Of a DNA stretch of 64,000 bases, positions 43,650 through 55,400 are shown one piece after another. The notes under the pieces were generated by a model. It was not told the origin of the DNA. It did no database searches and saw only the letters and a program-made list of their open reading frames with translations. Location of the stretch: assembly GCA_944470555.2 (NCBI GenBank), contig OX104127.1:118014741-118078740 (forward strand), given 5' to 3'. The position numbers and the translations under genes are program-made. This DNA comes from Heterobilharzia americana. Lineage: Eukaryota; Platyhelminthes; Trematoda; Strigeidida; Schistosomatidae. Position 1 is the stretch's first letter. Each line of letters starts with the position of its first letter.

Positions 43650-44267
43650 GATCACTCCCCCCTAGTGGATTCGTGAGGACCCTAAGACGATACCAGCCGG
43701 AAGTAAAAGCCCAGTGGTTTCTCCACTGGTAGAACTCTTCCGGTGGGCTCATTGCGTGAAGTGGCCCCTGGTTGTCTGAACTTATTCTGGGGTGTCGTGT
43801 CAATTAAATAATAAAATACAATAAATCCAACTGGACATCGATCGCGGTCCTCAGTTCCTTTTGACGTTCCGTCCAGTGCTCGTTGCACCTGGAATGTAAA
43901 TAAAGTCTCTAATACCACGGAAGTGTTTCGTAAAAATGGGAATTATTTCAATATAAGCATATCAAAAATAAAAATTCACACTTTTCACCGTTTTTAAAAA
44001 GTTTCATTACATGGTAATAGAAATTGGTATAAAAAGGTAAAGTGTACGAGGGTTTGCGCATTGCCGGTAAATAAGAAAAATAGTGCCTCGGAGAAAGAAA
44101 ATTTGTGGATAAAAAATATGGCTGGCACATTTTATTTCACACTACTGAGTTGAATACGACTTCAAATACTCCGGGAGCCTGACGGTTCGACCTGGTCGTG
44201 TTTTCTGTTGCGCCGATGGTTGTTGCAACTGTGCATTACCAGGCACGTCGTCAAGAGTTTCGATAAT

Positions 44268-44582
44268 TTAGCTATCCGTCGGCCGGCTGTAGCGAGCTGA
44301 AACGTCACTTATAATGGGTTTGCCTTCGAAATAAGCTGGTTTCAAACGGTCGATACTGACAGTATCTCCACGTCCGTCTCGCTCAATTATGTAGAATTTC
44401 TCGTGTCGCTTGATCACTTTGAATAGCCCATCGGAGGGTGGTTCAAGTGGTCGACGAACGGCGTCGTGGCGAACAAACACGTGTGATATCTTTTGTAGGC
44501 TGCGGTGACCGAAAACATCAGTCGTTTGAGGTATAGCCGGAGAAGGCCTAACTGAAAGCATTGCGTTTGCAAGCCTAGTCAC
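44268..44582 (-). pseudogene. Integrase C-terminal domain, right unit
   Basis: Copy of 40626-40940 with the same translation. It lies in frame with the integrase after the TAG at 44586-44588. Confidence 0.85.
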
Positions 44583-44585
44583 GTA

Positions 44586-46606
44586 CTATGCCCTGTCGGA
44601 AACATGTTTGAAAGTTGAAGGAGAAATAAACCCACCTGGTAGGCAAAGAGTGGCCCCATAGACGAGTTCTGCAGGAGTGCATCCAGCATCAACTTTCAAC
44701 GCGTTACGAATACCTAGTAGGACTAGAGGCAGAGCCTCGGTCCACTGAGGTATGTTTGCAGCTGAAAGGGAGGTTTTCAGCTGTCGGTGGAAACGATCTA
44801 CTATGATATATGCTTGTGAATGGTAGGCTGTGGTTCGGAACCGGGTGCAGCCGAAAAGTGCCGTTAGAGCGTGAAATAATCCACACTCAAATTGGCGTCC
44901 ACGGTCGGTTGTGACGTAAGATGGACATCCGAAGTTCGCGATCCATCTTTCGACGAAAACAGCAGTAACCCCTTTAATAGATACTGCCTCCGGCCATCGT
45001 GTGAAACGATCAATACAAGTGAAAAGGTAGGTACATCCATTAGATTCTGGTAGGGGTCCTACAATATCTATACGGACGTGGTCGAAAAGCATGTCTCGGG
45101 CCAGAAAAGAGCCTAAAGGGCTTTTCAAGTGTCGCTTGACTTTGCACTTTTGACGAGCTAAGCATGACTGAGCCCACTCCTTGACGTCTTTGTCCATCCC
45201 AGGCCAGCAGAAACGTTGTGCGATAAGCCTGATGGTGGCTCGTACACCTGGAGGAGTTTGTGCAACGTGTTGAAGACGTTGTGTCGACAACTCTTCGGAA
45301 CTATTGGGCGTGGTTGACTAGCAGAGATGTGGCACAAAATTGTATCTTTGCCTGACCCATCCGGACAAAGTCGCAGCTTGAGGGTTGTGGACGACAACTC
45401 ATGATGCAGCTCAAGGTCTTCCTTTTGACGCCTAGCTAGTTCAACGAGATCAACGCCCTCGATATGATTTGTCGAATCTATTCGTGGTAATGCATCGGCT
45501 GCGGGGTTATTTGCTCCAGAAATGTGGCGGGTGTCTGACGTGAACTGGGAAATGTGATCCAGCTGTCGCGACTCACAAGGGGAGTATTTGTCAGACGCCG
45601 AGCTGGGGGAAAACGTTAACGGTTTATGGTCGGTGAAAATAATGAAATCATGGCCTTCCACCGAATGTCGAAAGTGGCTTACAGAACAGTACATGGCTAG
45701 GAGTTCCCCACCAAATGTACTGTATCTTGTTTCCGTGTCTTGCAGCCGCCTCGAGAAAAAGGCTAACGGTTGCCACTGGTTGTCAGTCAATTGTTGCAAA
45801 ACTGCCCCAATTGGTGAGTCAGATACATCAACAGCAATACTCAGAGGAGCATTGGGGTCATGATGCATAAGCATGGTTGCGTTCGAAATGGCTTCCTTGA
45901 CTTTAGAGAAAGCAAGTCAGGCCACGTTGTCCAGAGCCACGAACTTCGTAGTTCCTCGAAGTTGATCTGTTAGTGGTCTCATGACAGAGGCACAGTTAAG
46001 GATAAACTTTCCGTGATAACTTACCAGGCCATTGAAAGTGAGGGGATTTTTCACAGTGGTCGGCTCTGAATAGTTTGTGATAGCCACTACTTTATCTCTC
46101 AATGGGCGTATACCTTTGTTGTCAATGGTATACCCAAGGAAGCTGAGCGATTCAACTCCTATTTCACACTTCTGTAAGTTGACTGTGATGCCATGTTTTT
46201 TAAGTCTTTCGAATGCGAGGTCCAAATGTTTGAGGTGAGTTTCCTTATCTGGACTCGCAATTAGACAGTCATCGATGTGGACATGAATAAAACTCAAACC
46301 ACGGAAGACATCATCCATAAAGCGTTGGAATGTTTGTGCTGCATTCCGAAGACCAAATGGCATGCGCCGGAATTCAAACGGGCCAAAAGAAGTAATGTTG
46401 GCTAGTTTCGCGATATCTTCTGCCGCCATAGGTATCTGGTTGTACGCTTTGACCAAATCGATTTTTGAGAAAATGTTCATTCCGCATGAGGTTGCAGTCA
46501 AATCGTAAACGTGAGGTATCGGGTAGCAGTCCTGAGTTGTTTTGGCGTTAAGCCTTCGGTAATCACCGGTTGGACACCAGTCGTTGCTATCCTTTTTAGG
46601 AACCAT
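44586..46606 (-). pseudogene. Gypsy pol remnant, right unit (RT, RNase H, integrase)
   Basis: A second copy with the same domain order and the same lesions as 40944-42964: RT 46606-45917 ended by TGA, RNase H 45874-45158, frameshift near 45252, integrase 45290-44586 with Asp in place of the catalytic Glu, then TAG. The translations of the two units agree over these frames. RT begins only about 320 nt from the PBS, so gag and protease were lost before the duplication. Confidence 0.92.
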
Positions 46607-46928
46607 GTGCAGTGGTGATGCCTAAGGACTGTTTGACGGTTTGATAATACCCAGTTCGAGCATGTGGTCGAATTCGCCTTTCTCCGTTTTGAGATTATCG
46701 GGACTAGACGGCCTCTTTGGATGCCACAGGTGGACCTGTGGTTGTGACGTGTCTGGCCAATATGTATCGTGTCCGTAGTCGGCTTAACACGAATAAGCTT
46801 AGGAGTGTGGTCGGACATGAGAAAATGTAATAAGTGGATATATAAATGTTATCGAAATGAAAACAATAAACAAATGTAAAATGGAACAGGCTCATCAATT
46901 CCATATCTGTTATTGGCCCGGATATGTG

Positions 46929-46946
46929 ATCACGTCGGGGTCGCCA
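46929..46946 (-). other. Primer binding site for tRNA-Trp, right unit
   Basis: The minus strand reads TGGCGACCCCGACGTGAT directly after the 5' LTR. Its complement ends in GTCGGGGTCGCCA, which matches the 3' end of eukaryotic tRNA-Trp except for the discriminator base (G here; A in the vertebrate and insect sequences I remember). The middle LTR has the same site at 43287-43304. tRNA-Trp priming is a known trait of the CsRn1 branch. Confidence 0.8.
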
Positions 46947-47291
46947 ATTTAGGATTTGTCCTGGTGCGAACTCGGTAGACGCAAGGACCAATCACTGATT
47001 ATTCGGACTTGTTATATACGCACGAATACGAGACCAAGGAAGAACAGGATAGCGTAGTCGGATGGAATAGTACATTTGGATGGTTGTGCCAAAATACCGA
47101 TGCGTTCCAACTAACTGGCTGAGGAGTCGAATACGAGCACTGCAACGTAACACGACAGCGTGCCAAATGGTGAGGATGCTTGACCGGGTGCCTTCAGCTT
47201 AGCAAGTCCAGTTAAACTATCAAGGTCAGCACCAAAGTGGAAAGTCGTCGAACCCTAGGCTATTGATTTTGGGGAAGTGTGTTAAGCTACA
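46947..47291 (-). repeat. Right LTR (outermost 5' LTR of the array)
   Basis: 345 bp, differing from the middle LTR in two bases close to its outer end (minus strand TGTAGCTTAACAC versus TGTAGCGTCACAC). It abuts Penelope-like sequence at 47292. Confidence 0.9.
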
Positions 47292-48029
47292 CTACCGTCT
47301 ACACAAGATCGGCTCACTCCAACGGCGTCTAAATTCCAGGTCCTGTCATGCGATATCAGTTAAGGCAGGTTTGGTCAAATGTTCAACGGGAGAGCTAGAA
47401 GGCTTACTAATCATTGCATGAACCTAACCAGGGAATTGAAACATGCAGAAGAAGCGCTGATAGTCAATATTTATCTTTCTCAGTTTATCAGGTAATTCTT
47501 ACGAACATATAAGAAACGAAATAATAACAGCAACACGAGTACGAATAATGGTTACAACTCAAGTAGAAAGGAGTTCACAGCCTCCACTGTCTTACCCTAT
47601 GAGGAGGGTACATCAGAAACTGCTCTTAGGATCCCAAACAAAGCTAGAATTAGGCTGGCATTTAAAGCTACAAACTCATGCAGAGATAAGCTTTGTCGAA
47701 TTAAGGATGTGATAGAAGCAATTAGGCAAAACAATCAAATCTGTCAAATTGCATGTAATGACTGTGAGGTCAAGTGTATAGATCAAACTAGCCGGTCGGT
47801 GTAAGTTAGAGTAGCGGAACATTGGAATTTGGCTAAGTATAGAATGATAGATCCAAATGAGATCAATAGTCTAGAACAACACTTGGATATAGTACTGCAT
47901 GAATTAACACACAACCACACAATAGGGTGGGACGAAACTGCTGTACTTAAGTCCAATATGATTAGGTGGAGACAAAGAGAGGTTGATTACTGAATCTTTG
48001 TTCATCGAATCAACACCCAACACATGTAA
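47292..48029 (+). mobile_element. Penelope-like element remnant: RT end and GIY-YIG endonuclease
   Basis: From 47367 one plus-strand frame, with a few stops, reads FNGRARRLTNHCMNLTRELK, then TASTVLPYEEGTSETALRIP, and the GIY-YIG-like block ACNDCEVKCIDQTSRSV (47752 on). It ends with NHTIGWDETAVLKSN and REVDY. The second catalytic motif, normally YIG, reads CID here. The left end is cut exactly at the Gypsy LTR border; the missing 5' part is not found on the far side of the array. Confidence 0.8.
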
Positions 48030-48285
48030 TAGAAACGACGCGAACCTGTACCAGAGATGTGGAAAATTTTACTACCAATAGAAACAGCTCATGTGAGGTG
48101 ACATAAGTATGAGAATCAAATGTCGAGAGTGGTGTGATTACATTGATATGATTATGAGCAATAATTTCTGCTCAAAACGTCATCAAGTAAATAATACTAT
48201 GTCACTGTGTGTTACAAATCATAAATTTACTTGTAGCCTAGATGATGCGGAAATTTTGGAATTCTTCACCACTTATCCTTAGGAT

Positions 48286-48631
48286 TTTTTAGAATTGTCC
48301 TGGTGCGAACTTGACAGATTCAGAGGCCAATCACTAATTGTTCATACTTGTCATGTACCTAAGAACATGAGACCAAGGAAGAACACAATGGCGAAGTCGG
48401 CTGGAAGAGTATATTTTGCGAGACCATGCCAAAATACCGGTGCATTCCAAGTAGCTGGCCAGAGGGTCAATTAGAAGTAGTGCAACGTAACACGACAGCC
48501 TCTCAAATGGCCTGGATGCTTGACCGTGTGCTTTCAGCTTAGCGAGTCCAGTTAAACTATGAAGGTCAGCGTTAACGTTGAATCTCATCGAACCCTAGGC
48601 TATTGATTCTAGAGAAATGTGTGAAGCCAGA
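48286..48631 (-). mobile_element. Older solo LTR of the same Gypsy family
   Basis: It aligns end to end with the array LTRs in the same orientation (shares TGTCCTGGTGCGAACT, CAACGTAACACGACAGC and GAACCCTAGGCTATTGATT) but is clearly diverged. No pol or PBS is attached, so it is a solo LTR from an earlier insertion. Confidence 0.85.
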
Positions 48632-49309
48632 AGATCTATTTGGCAGGCCATTTTGGCGCAACATCGGCTGCATTCTGTTGAGAAGATTCGTTCCCCCACT
48701 GATCTACCTTTGTTGAATCATCCATTTGGAAAACCTCGTTTCCTACCAATCGTGTATTGACGCTACATTCAAATGTAGATTTTATATCGATGGCAGCTGT
48801 TTAAACAACCTCGAAAACGCCCCGGAATAGGTGTGAGTCAAAAAACTGGTAATCATATTCTGGTCTAAGCGAACGTAGAGTGGAAGCCTAGTTGATTTAT
48901 GTGTAGGGGTGCGTGTTACAATTCCTTAACTTTTGATCAACCCTACTTAACTTGATGTGCTCTAGTACCTGCTTAACCAGTAATTTACCTAACGTGTAAG
49001 TACTGATAACAAAACACAAATCAAAAGAACTGATACGGAATGTATTTGAAGGAGCGATGTATTTAATTAAAGTAGATGTAATAAAAATGAAGGGGGAAAG
49101 GTTTAATCAACTTATCTAACTTGTAAGGCTGAACTAGGGACTCTGAGTAGGTGCGTGGTAAGGAGTAATATGGAGCGCAAAATGGCGTCCAAGCCTGCTC
49201 AGATGCATACTAGTTAAAACAAAACTTAAAACACCCTAAGCATCCGAAGGCAAGCTAGAGGTTTATTTGGTTAATTTAACCTATTTATTTTAGCCCTAGT
49301 TGTATTTTG
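48632..49309. other. No gene seen
   Basis: AT-rich sequence between the old LTR and the next repeat-like block; no frame or motif that I can support. Confidence 0.4.
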
Positions 49310-50230
49310 GTGCCAGGGAGGTCCACTATAGGTCATCCCCCTCTTAGAAGGGTATTGGGATACCGGCAACCTTCGATCCTAGAAGGCGACTGCGAAGCGG
49401 ACACGCAACACCTTCCCATATCGGTGATGGAGTAGGCGACGTGTGGGTCTCTGAGGCTAGTGCGAGTATGCACACCCACGAGGTGAGAGAACCATGCGTC
49501 TAGATGCAACTCTTCTAGCAGTGGTGGAAAATGCCCCAAGCCTCCATCTACTTTTCCCTATTGATTCTTAATCTATCGGGGAGTGTACAGGGGAAAATTG
49601 GTACAAAGAGAACCGAAGAACCATTCAAGTAGCATCGTCAGCGGCCAATTGTATCCAGTTTTCAGCACATTTCCTAGGTTCCGCGAGAAAAAAGAAATCG
49701 GATATTGGAGTGCTAAGGAAAGAAAAACCAAACAGTCCGAAGTGGGGGGAGTACAGAAAAAGAAATGATGACCATTCTAGGTCTGATAGCGATTGCAGAG
49801 TAAACGGCACATTTTCACGATTGACTGCTATGCTGGTGGCACCCACGTTAAACCGAGGGATGTCAGAATCAGCATTGCAAATTGGTCCTAACATATGTCC
49901 GGCAGACAGCATCTCGACTAGCAAATGTTGCTCTGCAGAAGTTGAATTGTCTGGTTAAAAATCACACAAGATCACTCGTCTATTAGGTGCCCTTAAGTTT
50001 GGAGGTTTGGAGGGACTCATCATGGACTGATATCCGTTGGAGGAACATTGGAAACCTGGGAGCAGTGGACAGATGTTTCGTTCTTGTAAGTGGCTGCTCA
50101 GGAGTGTGTACCCATGACCCCACTAGAAATGGGACCCAGGACCTTCGGGTCCCATTGCCAGTACATTACTATCAAGGCACTAGGTCAGAATCCAATGATC
50201 CACATCTTCAACTTCTGTCAGTTCACGACA
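49310..50230. repeat. GC-richer repeat-like block with hairpin
   Basis: The composition jumps relative to both sides. Overlapping frames (49333-49539 minus, 49583-49768 and 49710-49958 plus) have no recognisable domain. At about 50130-50155 the inverted pair GGGACCC and GGGTCCC encloses a short loop. It looks like one or two interspersed repeats (LINE 5' region or SINE), but I cannot classify them. Confidence 0.35.
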
Positions 50231-52107
50231 CATCCATTTTAATACTCTGAAACCAAGTTTATCCAGGACTGTGTGAATATCCCATACAAAGTTCTGTACC
50301 GCACCAATTTCCTCGAAAAAGCCTAGGTTATCATTTATGTAGAAGCATTTATTTATCACATTATCCAACAACAAGTCGTGGGATTACTGCCCGCCGCAAA
50401 GTTAAGTTTGCACAGGAGGACGACAATATGGCCTTAAATAGGTCAGCAATCATTCTGTACTCCAGTGCACTAACCTTGGGGTCACCTTCTAATTGCATAT
50501 GTCTGAAATGCTCTTTATCGTTACTTGATGTCTTGACTTGCAAAAAATTTCCTAAGTGTCAGCTGTGACGACTATTTCAAAACCTTTGAAATCTCAGTTA
50601 GGGATTACCTAGTGAATCCACTTAGCTAGGTTCAGTAAACAGAACGTACATCGTGTTGAGCAGAACAATCGAATACAACATGTGACTTCCAGGGCTTTCT
50701 CAAAACGAAGACTGGATGATGTGACAGATACGTTTTCTCTGATTTGTCTTCCTTAATCACTCATTCAACATAACCTCACTTTATATCTTTTTTGACAACC
50801 TTATTATACTTACATCAAAGATTCAATTTTGAAGCAAACTTACGCCTTAGACTCATTAGCCACTTAATAGCCAATTTTTCGTTGGAAGTCAGTTGGCTGT
50901 CTTCGGTCTTCAAGGGGATACCTTTTGTGAAGGGTTCGTCTTCATATACAAACAAGGGTTTTCTACCAATTTTACTAGCTCAACGTCTGCTTATAAGGAC
51001 TTTTCCCTTTTACTGATCACATCAAACCTTCTGTTGTACTCAAATCACATCCTTACATACAGTGTCCGACGAAACTATAACTACGTGGCAGGATAGTGGT
51101 ATTGCGTCTACTACTATCACTGTCGGAAAAAGTAGGTACAACTTATAACTGCGATCATTATTACTGGCCATATATGCTGATATCCCTCTCTTAACTGTCT
51201 TGCCTCTTGATTTACATAAGGTACGAAGTTTCAAATCTCACTGACACAATGATCTCCACGCTTAATCTCCGCATACCTTTTTTTACAAACATTTCATCTA
51301 GCATCTTTCCTTAGACACTTATTTTTCATCCATATATTGCCTTACTTGATTTGAAACATTTTTCTATGATAGATTGGCACCTGTGATCCAGATATCGCTG
51401 TGATGTATTAAAAATATCTGTAAACTTAAGCAGAACGTTTTTACGGATATGGGAGTACAATATCTTTTTAGCTAGATTTGTCATGCTGATCATAGCCAGA
51501 AGATAAAAGAAATCGGGAAATACTAAGATATCAACGCCAAAGACAATCTGGTGAGTAATTTGTGGGTATACCATACTATTCTATATGTATTCTAAGTCAT
51601 AATGTGCTTTTATCCTCATTTACAACGAACCATTTTACTCACCATTCTCATGTCTTCTTTTAAAAAGCTTGAAGCCCATGTGCGATGCAGAAGCACAAAA
51701 CTATTTCCCGCTAAAATCAGGTTAAATCATAACCTGAGAGGAGGCATGATTTACATGATACACATCAAACAAATCGACGGAATCAACACAGGACTTGGCA
51801 TTACTGCTTAACTATCCAAGCTGTAACACCACATACCAGCACGTCAAGAGAGAAGCACTAGGGTAAGAGATAAGGAAATAAAGAAGCAAGTAGTCAAAAT
51901 CTGTAGTAAGTCATCAAACAGAACAAGCAGGAATGAGAAAATGGTGACGTTTAGTATGACTACTAAGACCAGATTAATGTGTGGATATATCTGCGTCACT
52001 GAAATAGATTCTAAGTCACATCACTCAAAGTCTCCAACCACTGGTTTCTATTATCATGCGGTCCCAACCGCAAACTCTACACTTCTGTACACACTTGAGA
52101 TCAAAAG
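50231..52107. other. No gene seen
   Basis: AT-rich. Only short frames without domains. Confidence 0.4.
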
Positions 52108-52435
52108 TCAAAGAATTCGGGGGCCGGCGCCATATTTTGATCTGACCACCTCTGACCTTTTTCCAGCCTGACCTACTTCAGCTGAAATTGTTCGACGCAG
52201 TAGACTGTGACTAAGTATGCGTAACACACGTCCTAGCCCTTTGAGCCGATTAAGATTCATAAGCTCATCGACTGATTTTTCTCCTGTCGTCAAAGCTCTA
52301 CACCTGGATTCTCTTTTACTGACGCTGTTACACCATGGCATATAGCTCATCCTACGAAGGCGATAATAGTCTGGCATCTGAAGCCTTCTCATATCTTCAG
52401 TAGGATATACCCTTCTAGAAGAGCCTAGAAACAAT
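52108..52435 (-). mobile_element. Non-LTR retrotransposon RT tail fragment
   Basis: The minus strand encodes TEDMRRLQMPDYYRLRRMSY, then KSVDELMNLNRLKGLGRVLR and EVGQAGKRS. This is the same C-terminal RT tail as at 9.4-9.8 kb and 1-102, with substitutions. It is truncated on both sides. Confidence 0.75.
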
Positions 52436-55400
52436 CCTTCTCATTGTGAATATATATAAATCACTATTTTGGACATATTTTGACTTTGAAATAAACCTTC
52501 TATTAGCTCACTGCCTTTTCCATTTATCGAGGGACTAAGAAACCATCAAGGGTGAGATATGAAGATTATTGTTCAAATATTCACTCTCATGCATATGTAA
52601 CCAGTTTATATCAAAAATTTTCTCTGAACTGAACTGTATACAATTGGAATTATAGAACTTCGGAAATAAGACACCATATTCTCTGAAATATTTCTTGTTA
52701 CCTTAAATATTTTTATGGTGACGTTTCGCAAATAATGGAGAAGTATCGTCACAGACTTTTGAAATAGTTTACTTTTGGTTTTCTCCACCGAATCTATGCG
52801 TTTGTGTTTCCCGTTTAAATTCAATTCCATGCAGAGAAATTTATTGAAACGTTTTGAAACTTTGATTTAATGTTGACTTATAATACATGTTTCTACATTG
52901 CTTGTGGTGCCGGGTATCCATAGTATTCATGAAAGATTTTTAGTATCTTAAGATGGTGTCTTGTGTAATGAATATAGTGCAGAGAAATCAGTAAGTAAAC
53001 TTTATGGAGAAAACGTTGAGGTAAATGATAACTGGTAAACCAATATTTACACTCACATTAGAGGAATTAATCTACATGTACTTTATTATTGAAGTCTGAA
53101 TCCAAAATGAAGCATTCTTTTAAACTTTGTGTACTGCCAGCTGCAATACTTCATTATCAGAACTGTGATTTCCAGGTTTGGTTATTCTTATTTAGTATTC
53201 CAAAATTACTCTTGACCGTTATATACCCTCAGTTTTGGAGGAATCGGAAACCAAACGTTTGTTGATGTGACTGTCGATATGGGTTATGAAAACCAGGTCG
53301 CTGAAATTCTACAGTGTTCAGATTTCAACATTTTAAGGAAATTTCAAAGAAGCTCAGATATCGACATTTAAGTTGCAACTGATTCTTAAGACCCACAATC
53401 GATGTTGACAAGATTGCATGATTATGCATAGTAGTTTTTTGGTGGATACCTTTGACTTGATGGTGAATTTCGTGAGAATTTCATTTTGACATGTTTAATT
53501 TGTGCTATTAGTCAATCGATAATTTTGTTCAGTGAAAGTTTCGTGTTGTCATATAGGTTTGAGTTCACGCCACACGCCAGGCAAATTTATCTGTTAATAA
53601 ACAAATTGATCATAGAATTGTATCCGGTATAGCTACCAAGTTCTAGGTGCTCAAAACATGAAGGTTTGTCTATGTTTTTCAATATAATCATCAAGTTAGA
53701 TGGCATGACGCTACAATGCACTATGCTTGCTATTAGACGGTAGCAGCCAGTCAACACGAAGCAGTGGATGTTAATCGATAGACTTCGGTCGGTACCGAAC
53801 ATTCAAAACTTGACAGTCACAGTGGTCGACATTCGGTTACCCACTCATACATATAATCATGTCCTAACTAGGGTCCGATATGAAGTGAATACCTTTGTAA
53901 CAAGCTCCCTGACCTCATGATTGCTGACATGGGTCGGAATCACTCAGAGAAAAATACTTCTTATATGATCGTAGATTCGCTTTGTTGATAAGTGCCAATT
54001 AATAAAAAGTCTAAAATCAAGTCATCTTATCAACTAATTACTTATGTCTAATTCTCATTTTATCATAGGATTATGCTTTGAAAAATGTTACCGATTTCAA
54101 GGTGTAAAAATTCATTTGACATTGTTAGGGAAAAATATCTTCAATTACGAAAATAAGAAACAGAAATTTTAGGTAGAAAATGTTTGCTTGTGTTAACTAG
54201 TAATTTGAACAAACACAGGACACTAAGATTTGTTAAGCTTTAGAATTATTTTGATGAATAATATGATTTCACGTAAAGCATCTAACACACCTAGCAGAAG
54301 ATTAATAAGACGGACAATATTGATGTCAAAGAACTACAGTTGATCTATATCATATCTTTAATTATTCATTCTATCTTAGATATTACTGTGTTGGACAGAA
54401 CAAAAGAAAACCACACGGAAAGCTTAGAAGGATATAAAAACAAAATCTGAATGGAAACATCGAGTGAAACTTTTCAAAATAATCATCTGTTTGAGTTTTC
54501 GATATGATATTTCGTTTTTTCAAATCATTTTCCATAGGTGTTCAAATAAGTTCTTACCGAAAATTTTGCAGTTTGATGGCAAGTGGAAAAGCACAGCACT
54601 AAAACAATGAAGAATGTGATTTCTGAATACTTAATTTCCTTTAAATTTATGAGTATGTAATGTTTCTGAGGTTAATGGGAATTTTAATTTCAAGGTAGTA
54701 TTCACCACAGACTGACATCAGTTAGAGAACGATTGGAAACATGCTGAGGAACCCCATATTAAGACGAAACGGCTTTTCAACGCTCGCAGGTTTTCATTAG
54801 TTCTTATACTGTTGTCAGTCCATGATGAATATCACCTTTTAAGTGTGTGTTTTGGTTTTTTTTGCTGAACTACAGTTAGAAAACTGGGTCAAGAACCATT
54901 TTTCGGTAAACCAAGTTTAATTACCTATAAATTAAACTAGTGTTATCGAGGTATGTAAGCTGTTCACAACACTCAAAAGTCAAGTTCACAGTTTGTTGAG
55001 AGTTAAGCAGCTTTTATATAATCTTTCGGTTGTTCATTAGTATAATCTACTACTTCAGTCTTATTGAAATTTACCACAAAACTTGAAAGATTATTGGGAT
55101 TGTAACTAAAAGTAAAGAACAGTTCAGTACACCCAGATGAAATAAAAGTGATCAAGTTTAAAGTGAACTTGTTTAATAAAGTGATAAAATGAACTATTAA
55201 GTAATGTTAAGTCAATAAAGGCTTGCAAAAGTCTGAAACGTTTAATACTTTTTTTCTTGAGCAGAGCATTCTAATACTTATTAACTTCAATATTTCTCAA
55301 CAAAAAGAATAAACAATGCTACTCAGTAATTCATGGAGTTATAAAGCAAAATACCTACTTCCTTCTCCCTTGATATTTAGTTTGTTGAATTGTATAGTAG

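Larger units (their letters stand above)
39663..47291 (-). mobile_element. Tandem Gypsy array: LTR-pol-LTR-pol-LTR (CsRn1/Boudicca-like, gag-less)
   Basis: Three 345-bp LTRs (39663-40007, 43305-43649, 46947-47291) alternate with two 3297-bp internal regions, an exact 3642-bp period. The order on the minus strand is LTR, PBS, RT, RNase H, integrase, PPT, LTR, then the same again sharing the middle LTR. PBS complementary to tRNA-Trp and the pol sequence fit the CsRn1/Kabuki/Boudicca branch of Ty3/Gypsy. Gag and protease are missing from both units. The two internal regions carry the same frame breaks and differ by at least one base (40564 C versus 44206 T). No target-site duplication is visible outside the array. 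Confidence 0.93.

Noticed and set aside
39663..47291. Two independent Gypsy insertions
   Set aside because: Shared lesions and a single shared middle LTR make duplication of one element far simpler.
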